Origin: Neorhizobium sp. NCHU2750
GTDB lineage: Bacteria > Pseudomonadota > Alphaproteobacteria > Rhizobiales > Rhizobiaceae
Reading direction: 5' to 3'
NCBI RefSeq assembly: GCF_003597675.1
Contig: NZ_CP030828.1
Coordinates: 191,001-255,000, forward strand
DNA length: 64,000 bases
The notes under the pieces were generated by a model, which did no database searches, was not told the DNA's origin, and saw only the letters and a list, made by a program, of their open reading frames with translations. Position numbers and translations under genes: made by a program. Shown here one piece after another: positions 26,602 through 35,010 of this stretch (its first letter is position 1; each line of letters begins with the position of its first letter).

Positions 26602-27242
26602 TTTTCAAATCTAACATCTCAGATTTACGACGTGAAGTGTTAGATTTTTTATATTGCGCTATCCTTGTAGAGTTTTATTTCGTCGGACGTCTGCTCGTGG
26701 GCGGGAGGGTAACGCAATGCCGGCCTGGCTTGCCGGCGACTTCAACGCCAGCCATCGCCGTGGTCTGATCGCGGCTCAAGTCATTAAATTTTCTACGATT
26801 CTCAAGAAACTGTCCGTGTCTCCGAAGCAAAGCCATCTCGCAAGGGCTCTGCGAGATCGCTCTCCATGATCGAATGGTACTCAAGTCTAGCTTTACGGCG
26901 GCGCCGTCAGGTCGGCCTCAACAAGGGCGAGGCAACGCATAAGCATAAGCAGAAGTGGGCTGTCTTTTTCCACGAGCGAGGCAAAATCCGTGATCGGTCG
27001 TTCGAAAGCCAAGCTTTCCGCGCCTCGGGGCTCATCTCGCCGCTCAATTGAGAGTATATCAACCTTAGCCGCATCTATACCTGGGATGCCGAACATCAGA
27101 TGCCCGACGGATCTCGATCAATCCGTCTGCCAGCCGGACTACGGCGCGTCGCATAAACTCTCATTCCGCTCGACGTTAGCGTACGATTTCGCACCGCTCT
27201 TGTTCTGGCCCTGTTCCCTTCAAGAACTCAAACATCAAAACA
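26602..27242. other. Intergenic region with operator; no recognised gene
   Basis: About 640 bp between the GntR gene and a GntR pseudogene. The first 50 bp hold the inverted repeat at 26607-26647 and an AT-rich, promoter-like stretch reading into the GntR gene. A 67-codon minus-strand frame at 26893-27096 has no recognised similarity. The rest shows only short frames in both directions. Confidence 0.5.
26607..26647. promoter_or_regulatory. Perfect 10-bp inverted repeat, candidate GntR operator
   Basis: AAATCTAACA (26607-26616) and TGTTAGATTT (26638-26647) are exact reverse complements spaced by 21 bases. An additional inner half site AGATTT lies at 26621-26626. The repeat starts 6 bp before the GntR start codon and overlaps the likely promoter, as expected for an autoregulatory operator. 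Binding is inference. Confidence 0.6.
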
Positions 27243-27362
27243 TCATATCTTTGACAAGAATTGTGGCCCCTTCAAAAGGTGTTCAACACCCTTCTGTACA
27301 TGGCTGGTGATAATCTGCCTTGCACCATCCGCGTCTCTTGCGAGCGCCCGTTCAAAGAGCAG

Positions 27363-27389
27363 TGAACCGCCCCGGCTTTTCCGGAGACC
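27363..27389. repeat. IS terminal inverted repeat (orfB end)
   Basis: This 27-bp end, beginning TGAACCGCCCCGGC, matches the opposite end in inverse orientation with one mismatch (T versus G at the 18th base of the repeat). Confidence 0.9.
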
Positions 27390-27401
27390 GTTTGGCTTAA
27401 G

Positions 27402-28307
27402 TTATGCGGCCATGGCTGGTGCGTCCAGCATGGCGTAGTATCGCTCTTCGGCCTCGGCTGGCGGTATGTTGCCGATGGGCTCCAGAAGGCGGCGGTTGTT
27501 GAACCAATCGACCCATTCGAGCGTGGCGAACTCCACGGCTTCGAAGTTGCGCCATGGTCCTCGCCGATGGATGACCTCGGCCTTGTAAAGACCGTTGATC
27601 GTTTCGGCGAGAGCATTGTCGTAACTATCACCAACGCTTCCGACCGACGGCTCGATGCCTGCCTCCGCCAGCCGTTCGGAATAACGAATGGACACATATT
27701 GCGAGCCGCGGTCGGAATGATGAACCAGCCCGCCACGTTTGACGGGCCGCCGATCATGAAGCGCCTGGTCGAGGGCATCGAGCACAAAGCCCGCATGGGC
27801 CGTTCGGCTTGCCCGCCAACCGACGATACGGCGGGCGAAGGCATCAATGACGAACGCCACGTAAACGAAGCCCTGCCAGGTCGCGACATAGGTGAAATCG
27901 GATAACCACAGCATGTTCGGCGCGGGAGCGAAGAACTGTCGGTTCACCCGGTCTAGCGGACACGGGGCAGACTTGTCCGACATGGTTGTTTTGACTGGCT
28001 TGCCGCGAATGACGCCTTGAAGCCCCATCATTCTCATAAGCCGAGCGACGGTGCAGCGGGCAATATCGTAACCCTCTCGCTGCAACTGCCGCCAGACTTT
28101 GCGCACGCCATAGACCTGGAAGTTCTCGTTGAACACCCGGCGTATCTCGACTTTCATGGCAATATCATTCCGTTCGCGGGCTGACAGGCGGTCCACGTCC
28201 GTGCGTTTGGCAACGACCTCATAGTAGGTGGACGGGGCAATCGGCAGCAGCCTGCAAATCGGCTCGACCCCGAGCACCGAGCGGTGTGCATCGATGAAGG
28301 AAATCAT
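27402..28307 (-). CDS. IS3-family transposase OrfB (DDE integrase domain)
   Basis: This 301-residue frame has an HTH_21-like region ([20 protein letters not shown] and [17 protein letters not shown]) and an rve-type catalytic core with the three acidic residues visible: Asp in [10 protein letters not shown], Asp in [12 protein letters not shown] and Glu in [14 protein letters not shown]. Its start overlaps the orfA stop by four bases. Production as an OrfAB fusion by -1 frameshifting is usual for the family; the frames are arranged for it, but no clear slippery site was identified. Confidence 0.93.
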   Translation of the reverse strand: MISFIDAHRSVLGVEPICRLLPIAPSTYYEVVAKRTDVDRLSARERNDIAMKVEIRRVFNENFQVYGVRKVWRQLQREGYDIARCTVARLMRMMGLQGVIRGKPVKTTMSDKSAPCPLDRVNRQFFAPAPNMLWLSDFTYVATWQGFVYVAFVIDAFARRIVGWRASRTAHAGFVLDALDQALHDRRPVKRGGLVHHSDRGSQYVSIRYSERLAEAGIEPSVGSVGDSYDNALAETINGLYKAEVIHRRGPWRNFEAVEFATLEWVDWFNNRRLLEPIGNIPPAEAEERYYAMLDAPAMAA

Positions 28308-28633
28308 CGCTTCAGTGGGCGGTCGAGCTCCGCCTGGGCAAAATACGCCGAGGCTTTGCGTAAAATCTCATTCGCCTGACGAAGCTCCCGGTTCTCCCGC
28401 TCCAAAGCCTTCATCTTCTCCGCCACGTCACTCGGCAAACCTGCACGCTTGCCGCTGTCGACCTCGGCCTTCTTCACCCATTCATTGAGCGTATGCGCCG
28501 AGCAGCCGATCTTGGCCGCTATGGAAGATACAGCCGCCCACCGGGAAGGATGTTCGGCTTCATGATCGGCCACCATTCGAACGGCCCGGGCGCGGACTTC
28601 AGGAGAAAATTTGTTCGTCGTCTTGCTTGTCAT
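28304..28633 (-). CDS. IS3-family transposase OrfA (helix-turn-helix)
   Basis: This 109-residue protein has a transposase-8 type helix-turn-helix ([13 protein letters not shown] and [20 protein letters not shown]) and a C-terminal leucine-zipper-like coiled coil ([20 protein letters not shown]). It binds the element ends and forms the N-terminal part of the OrfAB transposase. It starts 24 bp inside the right inverted repeat. Confidence 0.92.
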   Translation of the reverse strand: MTSKTTNKFSPEVRARAVRMVADHEAEHPSRWAAVSSIAAKIGCSAHTLNEWVKKAEVDSGKRAGLPSDVAEKMKALERENRELRQANEILRKASAYFAQAELDRPLKR

Positions 28634-28656
28634 AGACCCTACTTCTCACGAGTTGG

Positions 28657-28683
28657 GGTCTCCGGCAAAGCCGGGGCGGTTCA
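28657..28683. repeat. IS terminal inverted repeat (orfA end)
   Basis: This 27-bp end, finishing GGGGCGGTTCA, is the reverse complement of 27363-27389 apart from one base. It is followed by the second CAG of the target duplication. Confidence 0.9.
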
Positions 28684-29139
28684 CAGCTTGTGATCGTCGA
28701 CGACCGCCTTGCCTCGAAAACTGCCCGCGAGCATATGGTATCGAAGAAAGCGATCGAATACCGATGACAGGTTTTGCAGTAGCGTTATCGACTTGCTTGC
28801 CGCGACGATCGCCCGGTGAAACTCTCAGTCATATCTCACCCAGTCGATGGTGCGGGCAATATCCCCGGCGAGAAGCCTGCGCTCCACCGCAGCCGAGATA
28901 TAGACGAGCTAAATAGCAATGCGTCATAAGAGCTTAATCTAGCGGGTCAACAATTGATCAAAATACCGGCGACATCGCAAAAGTAAGTCCGACGTCACAA
29001 TGCTTGGCCCTCCGTCAATGGGAGAGGTATCCGAATAAAGAAAGGCTAGCATAGACACTATGTGGCGAAACCCAAAAATGGCGCGATTATGGCAAGGGTC
29101 TTGTGGCAACGCCCTTTTGAGGATCGCAGGGCAATGCTC

Positions 29140-29520
29140 TCAAATCAGCCGTGTCGCGCGTCCGCTGCGCCGGGTTACGCTGTTGTCGTATTCAGATGCC
29201 TGCTTGCACGGAACGGTGGCCTGACTGCTCCATCGCCTCGGGAAGCAGGATTCCGCGATTGGCAGCTTCCGTCAGGTAACTGGACCGCAACCCGAGTGCG
29301 GAATACTCTTTGGGCTCCACCCCCGCAGTCGCCGCCCGCCGCTTGACGATATCGTTGACCGATTTCGGCTTAAGTGTGCGCTTTACACATTACCGCAGCG
29401 GTCAACCTTCCTGAACGCAAAGCCTGAGTTGATCCTGGCTGCCTCAATCCACGCATTCAGCGCCTCTACCGGTCGTCCGCTGATAAATGACCTCATCATG
29501 ATCGGCACCGGATATTTTCG
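29140..29520 (-). pseudogene. Frameshifted C-terminal fragment of a tyrosine recombinase
   Basis: Minus-strand translation in successive frames gives recombinase-like pieces: SGRPVEALNAWIEAARINSG and FAFRKVDRCGNV, then KSVNDIVKRRAATAGVEP and LRSSYLTEAANRGILLPEAM, then EQSGHRSVQ, and after another shift ASEYDNSVTRRSGRATRLI and a stop. The HxLRxGF-like box appears as LGLRSSY and the GHRS box is present. The final catalytic tyrosine would be the Tyr of ASEY. At least two frameshifts and a missing N-terminal half show that the gene is dead. It marks past integration of a mobile element. Confidence 0.75.
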
Positions 29521-29531
29521 TCCGCCCGAGA

Positions 29532-29581
29532 TGAATGGCTAGAGTATCCGTCTTGATCGAGACGGATACTCTAGCCATTCA
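29532..29581. repeat. Near-perfect 50-bp palindrome (21-bp arms)
   Basis: GAATGGCTAGAGTATCCGTC (29533-29552) and its exact reverse complement (29561-29580) flank the 8-base centre TTGATCGA. One more outer pair (T29532/A29581) extends each arm to 21 bases. There is no T run, so it is not a usual terminator. It lies directly beside the recombinase fragment. Confidence 0.85.
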
Positions 29582-30038
29582 AACAGGCGGTTTAAGGTGG
29601 CCTTGCTCATCCTAACCGTCCTGCTCACTCCATGCCTCCTCGACGTAACATCAAACGAGATGTCCGTCTTGGGTTCGATCGCGGCCGCCCTCACTTCGTG
29701 AGGGTAGCTCCCGCGTTCATCGTCGCCATAAAGTTTCTTGGTACAGGCGAAAAACCAGAACTTTGAATTAGCACACAAGGATGCAGCGGACCTATCTACC
29801 GAATCGCCGGGGGCAGATCCTCTCAAGACCTTCTTACCGTGGCTGGGCACCCATACACTGTGACCACGAACCAATCAGCCATCTCTTATCGACACACACG
29901 CATCTACCGGCTCGGGGGACACCAAGCTATCTTTCCAAGAGGTTTTCCTTCACCCTTCAATCCGGTCTGGAACTGCTCCCGATCGTCGATCGACAGAGAG
30001 CGCGAGTCAGGTGATCGTCTTCGGCAAGACTGCGTCTC
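29582..30038. other. Degenerate region without recognised gene
   Basis: About 455 bp between the palindrome and the sugar-kinase gene. A minus-strand frame of 111 codons (29539-29874) runs into the palindrome and has no recognised similarity. A 7-bp hairpin CCCTCAC-TTC-GTGAGGG lies at 29688-29704. Short broken frames suggest mobile-element debris. Confidence 0.45.
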
Positions 30039-30968
30039 TCAGTGTGGTGCATTGAGGAATGCTTCGACTTCGGATCTCCTTGGTATCGGAGCAACGGCCC
30101 CGTATCCGCATGTCGAGAGTGCGGCTGCGGCGTTGGCATAACGTGCGGCCTCGATCGGTGATCTTCCCTCGATGAGCATCGCCAGAAACGAACCATCGAA
30201 TGTGTCGCCAGCCCCGGTAGCATCCACGCTCGCGACCTTGTAGCCCGCAATCTTCTGCCGGTTGCCACGTTCGGCTACCAGAACCCCGTCCTTGCCCATT
30301 TTCAAAAGGCAGAGGGAGGCGCCAAGATCCAGATAGAAGCTTGCGATGTCGTCCGGATCGGATAGTCCGGTCAGGACCGTTGCATCTTCCAGGCTCGGAA
30401 AGATAACATCACAGAGCGGTATCGTCGCATGGGTTATGGCTCGCGCCCGCGCCAGAGGCCACAGTTTGAGGCGAAGATTGGTATCGTAGGCCACCTTCAC
30501 GCCTGCCGCCCGTGCCGTATCTATTGCTGCCAATACGCTATCGCAGGCGGTGTCGCTGATCGCCTGACTGATGCCCGAGATATGCAGGTATTTTGCCCCT
30601 GCGATGTATTTCGCGGGGATGTCCTGCGGTTTTACCAGGCTAGCAACCGAACCGGCTCGCATATAGGAGAAGACGTGGCCGTCGGGGCCATGGGTCACGA
30701 AATACATGCCGGTATGCGCTTCCGCCCGCCGCACGACATGCGACGTGTCCACGCCTTCGGCCGCCCACAACTGCATGAACATGTCACCAAAGGCGTCTTG
30801 TCCAAGGCCTGTGAAATAGCCAGCGCGGACGCCCTGCCGGGCGGCCGCTATGGCGGTATTCGAGGTGTCGCCGCCAAAACCCAGACGGTAGAAGGTTCCA
30901 TCGGTACCTTCACCGCTCTGGTTGAATTCGACAAGCGGTTCGCCGAGCGCAATGAGATCCAACGCCAT
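30039..30968 (-). CDS. PfkB family sugar kinase, 2-keto-3-deoxygluconate kinase-like
   Basis: This 309-residue ribokinase-fold protein starts MALDLIALGEPLVEFNQ, has the GFGGDTSNTAIAAARQG substrate motif and ends with the PfkB signature VDATGAGDTFDGSF containing the catalytic Asp. The whole resembles KdgK-type 2-keto-3-deoxygluconate kinases (ATP + KDG to KDPG), but the exact sugar is not proven. It is the last gene of the TRAP operon, 9 bp after the RraA-like gene. Confidence 0.88.
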   Translation of the reverse strand: MALDLIALGEPLVEFNQSGEGTDGTFYRLGFGGDTSNTAIAAARQGVRAGYFTGLGQDAFGDMFMQLWAAEGVDTSHVVRRAEAHTGMYFVTHGPDGHVFSYMRAGSVASLVKPQDIPAKYIAGAKYLHISGISQAISDTACDSVLAAIDTARAAGVKVAYDTNLRLKLWPLARARAITHATIPLCDVIFPSLEDATVLTGLSDPDDIASFYLDLGASLCLLKMGKDGVLVAERGNRQKIAGYKVASVDATGAGDTFDGSFLAMLIEGRSPIEAARYANAAAALSTCGYGAVAPIPRRSEVEAFLNAPH

Positions 30969-30977
30969 GACAGATCC

Positions 30978-31628
30978 CTAGATGCGACCGTATTTGGCAA
31001 GGCCCTCGCGCAGGGAGCCTGCCTGGATGATGAGCTTTGCTTGTTCAAGTTCACGCATATCGATGTCCTGCGACATGGCGAGCACGTCTTCGGCATGAGC
31101 GTGCGGCACTACGACGACACCGTCGATGTCGGCAACGATGATGTCACCTGGATGCACGATCACGCCGCCGATCTGGACCGGCACGTTCGAGGCGAGGGTC
31201 TTGAAGCGACCGAGCGTGGTGCCGGGACTTGCGGAGCGGGCATAGACCGGGAAGTCATAGTCGCGGCGGATTTCGGTAATGTCGCGCACGCCGCCATCGA
31301 GGATGGCGCCTTCATGCTTGTTGGCAACGGCACCCGCCGTCATCAGGCCCCCCCATACAGCGACATCGGTTTCCTCGCCGATGGAGATGCAGATCACCGA
31401 GCCGGCTTCGCTTTCGTCGATCGCATCCAGTGCATGCTGCGGTGGCAGGAACTCGTCGCTCGGGGCTTCGAGGATGGTGACCGCCGGCCCGACGATCTTG
31501 CGATCGTTGATGCGTGGCTTGATGCATTCATCCATGAAACCGCGCCTGCCAGCAATCTTGTCCACGGCATCGGCCACCGATGCGGTTGCCACTTCGCGGA
31601 AGCCGGCGATCAATTCTTCCAATGTCAT
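30978..31628 (-). CDS. RraA-like family protein (HMG/CHA aldolase type)
   Basis: This 216-residue protein has the RraA-fold motifs ASVADAVDKIAGRRGFM, WGGLMTAGAVANKHEGAI and the active-site loop ILDGGVRDITEIRR, with the conserved Gly-Gly, Arg and Asp of class-II 4-hydroxy-4-methyl-2-oxoglutarate/oxaloacetate aldolases. Members cleave or decarboxylate 2-oxo acids; ribonuclease-inhibitor RraA proteins share the fold but are shorter. The ATG at 31628 follows AGGAG; an ATG at 31649 is also open. It sits 1 bp after a 2-hydroxyacid dehydrogenase gene, consistent with oxidation to a 2-oxo acid followed by cleavage. Confidence 0.88.
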   Translation of the reverse strand: MTLEELIAGFREVATASVADAVDKIAGRRGFMDECIKPRINDRKIVGPAVTILEAPSDEFLPPQHALDAIDESEAGSVICISIGEETDVAVWGGLMTAGAVANKHEGAILDGGVRDITEIRRDYDFPVYARSASPGTTLGRFKTLASNVPVQIGGVIVHPGDIIVADIDGVVVVPHAHAEDVLAMSQDIDMRELEQAKLIIQAGSLREGLAKYGRI

Positions 31629-31629
31629 C

Positions 31630-32652
31630 TCAAGCACTCCTGTTTGCATCTGATAATGTCTGTCGGGCCTCGCCATCCCAGCGATTGACCCAGTTCCGGG
31701 GGAGTTCCCCCGAGAATACGCGTGCGATCTCCTCGCTCGCCTTGCGGCGCAGGTCGTCGACGGACTGTTCCGAGTACCAGCCCGTATGGTCGCTCACGAC
31801 CACGTTGGAGAGCGCGAAAAATGAATTGTGGGCCGTCGGCGGCTCCTGCTCGAACACGTCGAGGCCAGCACCGAAAATGCGGCCCTCCTGCAGGGCAAAA
31901 GCCAGCGCCGCACTATCGACCAGCCCGCCGCGTGACGTGTTGATGAGTATGGCGGTGGTCTTCATGCGGGCAATGAAGGCGGCATCAACGATATGCTTCG
32001 TATCGGGCGTGAGTGGCGCATGGAGCGACACGACATCTGCCTCTGCGGCAAGCCTTTCCAGGCTTGCCAGCTCTGCTCCATCCGGCGCCTCCTTCAGGAA
32101 GGGATCGAAGATGAGGCATTTTTCATAGCCGATGCCGCGGGCCTTGCGGTGGAAGGCACCGGCAATACGGCCATAGCCGATCAGGCCAAGCGTGCCACCG
32201 CGCAGGCGGTACATCGGTTCGGCGCGGGCGATATTCCAGCCACCTGCCCGGACAGCCCGGTCGCGGGTAACAACCCGTCGAGCCACGGCAAACAGCAGCG
32301 CAAGCGCCTGATCGCTGACCTCTTCCACGCCGTAATCGGGAACGTTGGCGACGTAGATGCCGCGGTCGGCGGCGTAGGGGCGGTCGATGTTGTCGACGCC
32401 AACGCCGTAACGCACGATGGCGCGGCAGCCGGGCATCAGGTCGATCGCGGTCGCGTCCACGGGGCTTTCCCGTACCAGAACGGCGTCTGCGCCTGCGACT
32501 GCCTTGCGGACGGCGTCCGCCGAGCCGTTGCAGGGAATTTCGACGACGCGCGCACCAAAGGGAGCCAGCACGGCGGCTTCGACGTCAGTCCCGCCATAGC
32601 CTTCGTCCAGTACGACGATCAGCGGATTTGGTGGCAATGGTGTCTCTCTCAT
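31630..32652 (-). CDS. D-isomer specific 2-hydroxyacid dehydrogenase
   Basis: This 340-residue NAD(P)-dependent enzyme has the Rossmann motif GLIGYGRIAGAF and the catalytic triad residues: Arg in INTSRGGLVD, Glu in GLDVFEQEPP and His in VSDHTGWYS. RYGVGVDNID is the substrate-side loop. It interconverts D-2-hydroxy acids and 2-oxo acids in the cytoplasm. The ATG at 32652 gives the standard family N-terminus, though its GGAAAGAAG ribosome binding site is rather distant. It is in the TRAP operon, 26 bp after dctP. Confidence 0.92.
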   Translation of the reverse strand: MRETPLPPNPLIVVLDEGYGGTDVEAAVLAPFGARVVEIPCNGSADAVRKAVAGADAVLVRESPVDATAIDLMPGCRAIVRYGVGVDNIDRPYAADRGIYVANVPDYGVEEVSDQALALLFAVARRVVTRDRAVRAGGWNIARAEPMYRLRGGTLGLIGYGRIAGAFHRKARGIGYEKCLIFDPFLKEAPDGAELASLERLAAEADVVSLHAPLTPDTKHIVDAAFIARMKTTAILINTSRGGLVDSAALAFALQEGRIFGAGLDVFEQEPPTAHNSFFALSNVVVSDHTGWYSEQSVDDLRRKASEEIARVFSGELPRNWVNRWDGEARQTLSDANRSA

Positions 32653-32678
32653 GATGCGCGCGTCTTCTTTCCGATCGC

Positions 32679-33692
32679 TTACTTCTGGGCTTCCGCGTCC
32701 TTGACGGCCTGGAGCAGGCCGTTCACCCACTTTTCGCCGACGGACTTCTTGAGCTGCTCGGCGACGGCGGGCTGGGTCGCCTCGCGGAACTTCTCGATTT
32801 CATCGGGGGTCGGCACATAGACCTGCATGCCGACATCGGTCAGGACCTTCTGGGCCGAGAGATCCTGGGCGCGCGTCATGTCGCGGTGAATGTCGCGAGC
32901 CGGGATGACGCAATCGTTGATCGCCTTCTTTTCCGTATCGGTCAGCGTCTGGTAGAACATGTCGCTGATCAGGTAGGCGTGCAGGCTGTAGACGTGGCCA
33001 TCGAGGGTGGCGTATTTCTGGCTCTGATAGAGGCTCGCCGCCATGATGTTGGTGACGCCGTTCTCCTGGCCATCGACCGTGCCCTGCGACAGGGCTGCCG
33101 GCAATTCACCCCAATCGATGGCGGACGGACTGGCGCCGAGCGACTGGACCATGGTGAGGAAGACCGGGGCCGGCTGGACGCGGATCTTCAGGCCCTTCAT
33201 GTCTTCGGGCGTCTTGATCGGGTGCTTGTTGTTGGTGAAGTGGCGAATGCCGTTGTCGGCATAGGCAAGCAGGCGGATACCGGTCTGCTTCAGCATCTCG
33301 TCGGCGAAATCCTTGCCGAACTTGCCATCCAGTACCTTGTAGGCGGTGGCATGATCCGGGAAGAGATAGGGCATGGCGAAGATGTCGAACGGGCGATAGA
33401 CGCTCGAAATGCCACCGTCATGCGAGACGACCATCTCAATCGTGCCGAACTTCAGTCCCTCCAGGGCATTCGTCGCATTGCCGAGTTGGCCAGCCGGGAA
33501 GATCTGGACCTCGATCGAGCCGCTCGTCGCCTGCTCGACGCAGGATTTGAACTTCAGCGCAGCGGCATGCATCGGCTGGTCTTCACGTGCAGGCTGGAAA
33601 TGTTCGTATTTCAGGATTTTCGGGGCGGCCATCGCCGGCATGACGCCGAGCGAGACAAGGGCCGATGTCAAAAGTGCGAGTTTCCTGAGCAT
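32679..33692 (-). CDS. TRAP transporter periplasmic binding protein, DctP family
   Basis: This 337-residue secreted protein has a signal peptide (MLRKLALLTSALVSLGVMPA, cleavage after AMAAP) and DctP-family motifs: FPAGQLGNATNALEGLKFG, the central GLKIRVQPAPVFLTMVQSLG with the conserved carboxylate-binding Arg, and LPAALSQGTVDGQENG. It captures an organic acid, probably a sugar acid given the neighbouring kinase and dehydrogenase. GGAGGAGAAAAT precedes the ATG. The gene follows the DctM gene by 26 bp. Confidence 0.94.
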   Translation of the reverse strand: MLRKLALLTSALVSLGVMPAMAAPKILKYEHFQPAREDQPMHAAALKFKSCVEQATSGSIEVQIFPAGQLGNATNALEGLKFGTIEMVVSHDGGISSVYRPFDIFAMPYLFPDHATAYKVLDGKFGKDFADEMLKQTGIRLLAYADNGIRHFTNNKHPIKTPEDMKGLKIRVQPAPVFLTMVQSLGASPSAIDWGELPAALSQGTVDGQENGVTNIMAASLYQSQKYATLDGHVYSLHAYLISDMFYQTLTDTEKKAINDCVIPARDIHRDMTRAQDLSAQKVLTDVGMQVYVPTPDEIEKFREATQPAVAEQLKKSVGEKWVNGLLQAVKDAEAQK

Positions 33693-33718
33693 ATTTTCTC
33701 CTCCATAAGCTCTGGGTA

Positions 33719-35008
33719 TCAGTGGGTGTATCCGAACAGATTGGGCAGCCAGGTGCTCAGTCCGGGGAACAGGACGATCAGGACAAAGACCACGAGTTCG
33801 GCGATCAGCATCGGCACGATGGACCGGGCAAGCGCGAACAGCGGCATCTTCGTCACGACCGAGACGACGAACAGCACGCCTCCCACGGGCGGTGTGATCA
33901 TCCCGATCGTCAGGTTGAGAATGACCACCATCGCAAAGTGCAGCGGATTGATGCCGGCGGCCTGTGCGACGGGAGCGAGGATCGGCACCAGGATGATGAC
34001 GGCTGGCAGCGTATCGAGAAACAGGCCGCAGACGAGCAGGAACAGCGACACGACGATCAGCAGGCCGAGCGGCGGCAGATCGAGAGAGACGATCGCCTGG
34101 CTCACCGATTGCGGGATCTGCAGCACGGTCAGCATGTAGGCGAAGATCGTGGCCATGGAGACGACGATCATGACGACGGACGACATCAGCGCCGTCGACA
34201 CGAGGATCTGCGGAATCTGCTTGATCGACAGCGTGCCGATGACGAAACGGCCGACGACGAAGGCGTAGACAGCGGCAACGGCGGAGGCCTCCGTCGGGGT
34301 GAACAGGCCGCTATGGATGCCGCCGAGAATGATGAGCGGCATCAGGGCTGCCGGAAACACTTTCCAGGACGACAGCAGGAACGTACCCCAGGCCGGGCGC
34401 GGCAGCGGGAAGGTAAAATTCTCGCGGCGGGCAATCCACCAGTTGAGGATGAGCAGCGAGACGCCGAGCAGGAGGCCCGGAATGATGCCGGCCATGAACA
34501 TGCCGATGACGCTGACACTGTTGTCGGTCAAGGCGTAGACCACCATGATGATCGACGGCGGAATGATCGGCGCGATGATCGAACTTGCGGCGGTCAAGCC
34601 GGCGGCGTAACCGAGCGGATAGCCTGCCTGGCGCATCATACGGATGATGACCGAGCCCGGGCCCGCGGCATCGGCGAGCGCCGAGCCACTGATGCCGGCC
34701 ATGAAGATGGCCATGATGACATTGGCATAACCCAGCCCGCCGCGGACGTTGCCGATCAGCTGACAGGCGAACTTCACGAGCAGATCGGTGATCTTGCCGC
34801 CGGTCATCAGTTCCGCCGCCAGGATGAAGAAGGGGATGGCCATCATCGGAAAGCTGTCGAGGCCGCTGAACAGCCTCTGGGCGACCAGCATGGGCGATAT
34901 ATGACCGCCCCACAGGAGCGATGCCAAACCGGCCCCGCCCATGGCCATGGAGACCGGCACACCGGCCAGAAGAGTGACCACAAAGACAATAATAAGGACA
35001 GCAGTCAT
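33719..35008 (-). CDS. TRAP transporter large permease, DctM family
   Basis: This 429-residue membrane protein has the DctM pattern of about 12 hydrophobic segments, with GISGSALADAAGPGSVIIRM and TAASSIIAPIIPPSI near the middle and GMITPPVGGVLFVVS near the C-terminus. It forms the sodium-coupled translocation subunit. The start lies 2 bp after the DctQ stop, typical of TRAP operons. Confidence 0.95.
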   Translation of the reverse strand: MTAVLIIVFVVTLLAGVPVSMAMGGAGLASLLWGGHISPMLVAQRLFSGLDSFPMMAIPFFILAAELMTGGKITDLLVKFACQLIGNVRGGLGYANVIMAIFMAGISGSALADAAGPGSVIIRMMRQAGYPLGYAAGLTAASSIIAPIIPPSIIMVVYALTDNSVSVIGMFMAGIIPGLLLGVSLLILNWWIARRENFTFPLPRPAWGTFLLSSWKVFPAALMPLIILGGIHSGLFTPTEASAVAAVYAFVVGRFVIGTLSIKQIPQILVSTALMSSVVMIVVSMATIFAYMLTVLQIPQSVSQAIVSLDLPPLGLLIVVSLFLLVCGLFLDTLPAVIILVPILAPVAQAAGINPLHFAMVVILNLTIGMITPPVGGVLFVVSVVTKMPLFALARSIVPMLIAELVVFVLIVLFPGLSTWLPNLFGYTH

Positions 35009-35010
35009 GG

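Larger units (their letters stand above)
27363..28683 (-). mobile_element. Complete IS3-family insertion sequence (1321 bp)
   Basis: The element has 27-bp terminal inverted repeats starting TGAACCGCCCCGG with one mismatch, overlapping orfA and orfB transposase frames, and a 3-bp direct repeat CAG at 27360-27362 and 28684-28686, the usual IS3-family target duplication. Both genes and both ends are intact, so it may be active. It interrupts a GntR-type pseudogene. Confidence 0.93.
27243..28908 (-). pseudogene. Decayed GntR/FCD regulator gene split by an IS3-family element
   Basis: Translating the minus strand on both sides of the insertion gives one FCD domain. The right flank reads LVYISAAVERRLLAGDIART, then EFHRAIVAASKS and FDRFLRYHMLAGSF, ending VVDDHKL. 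The left flank continues LFERALARDADGARQII, then GVEHLLKGPQFLSKI and a stop at 27243. The frame rejoins exactly at the 3-bp target duplication. An in-frame TGA precedes EFHRAIV and a TAG precedes LVYISAA, and no winged-helix domain is found upstream. The gene was therefore probably already defective besides carrying the insertion. Confidence 0.85.

Noticed and set aside
29062..29346. 94-codon plus-strand frame in the scar region
   Set aside because: The opposite strand encodes clear, though broken, tyrosine-recombinase sequence, so this frame is its shadow.
29539..29874. 111-codon minus-strand frame beside the palindrome
   Set aside because: No recognised similarity, its end lies within the palindrome, and the region is degenerate; not supported as a gene.
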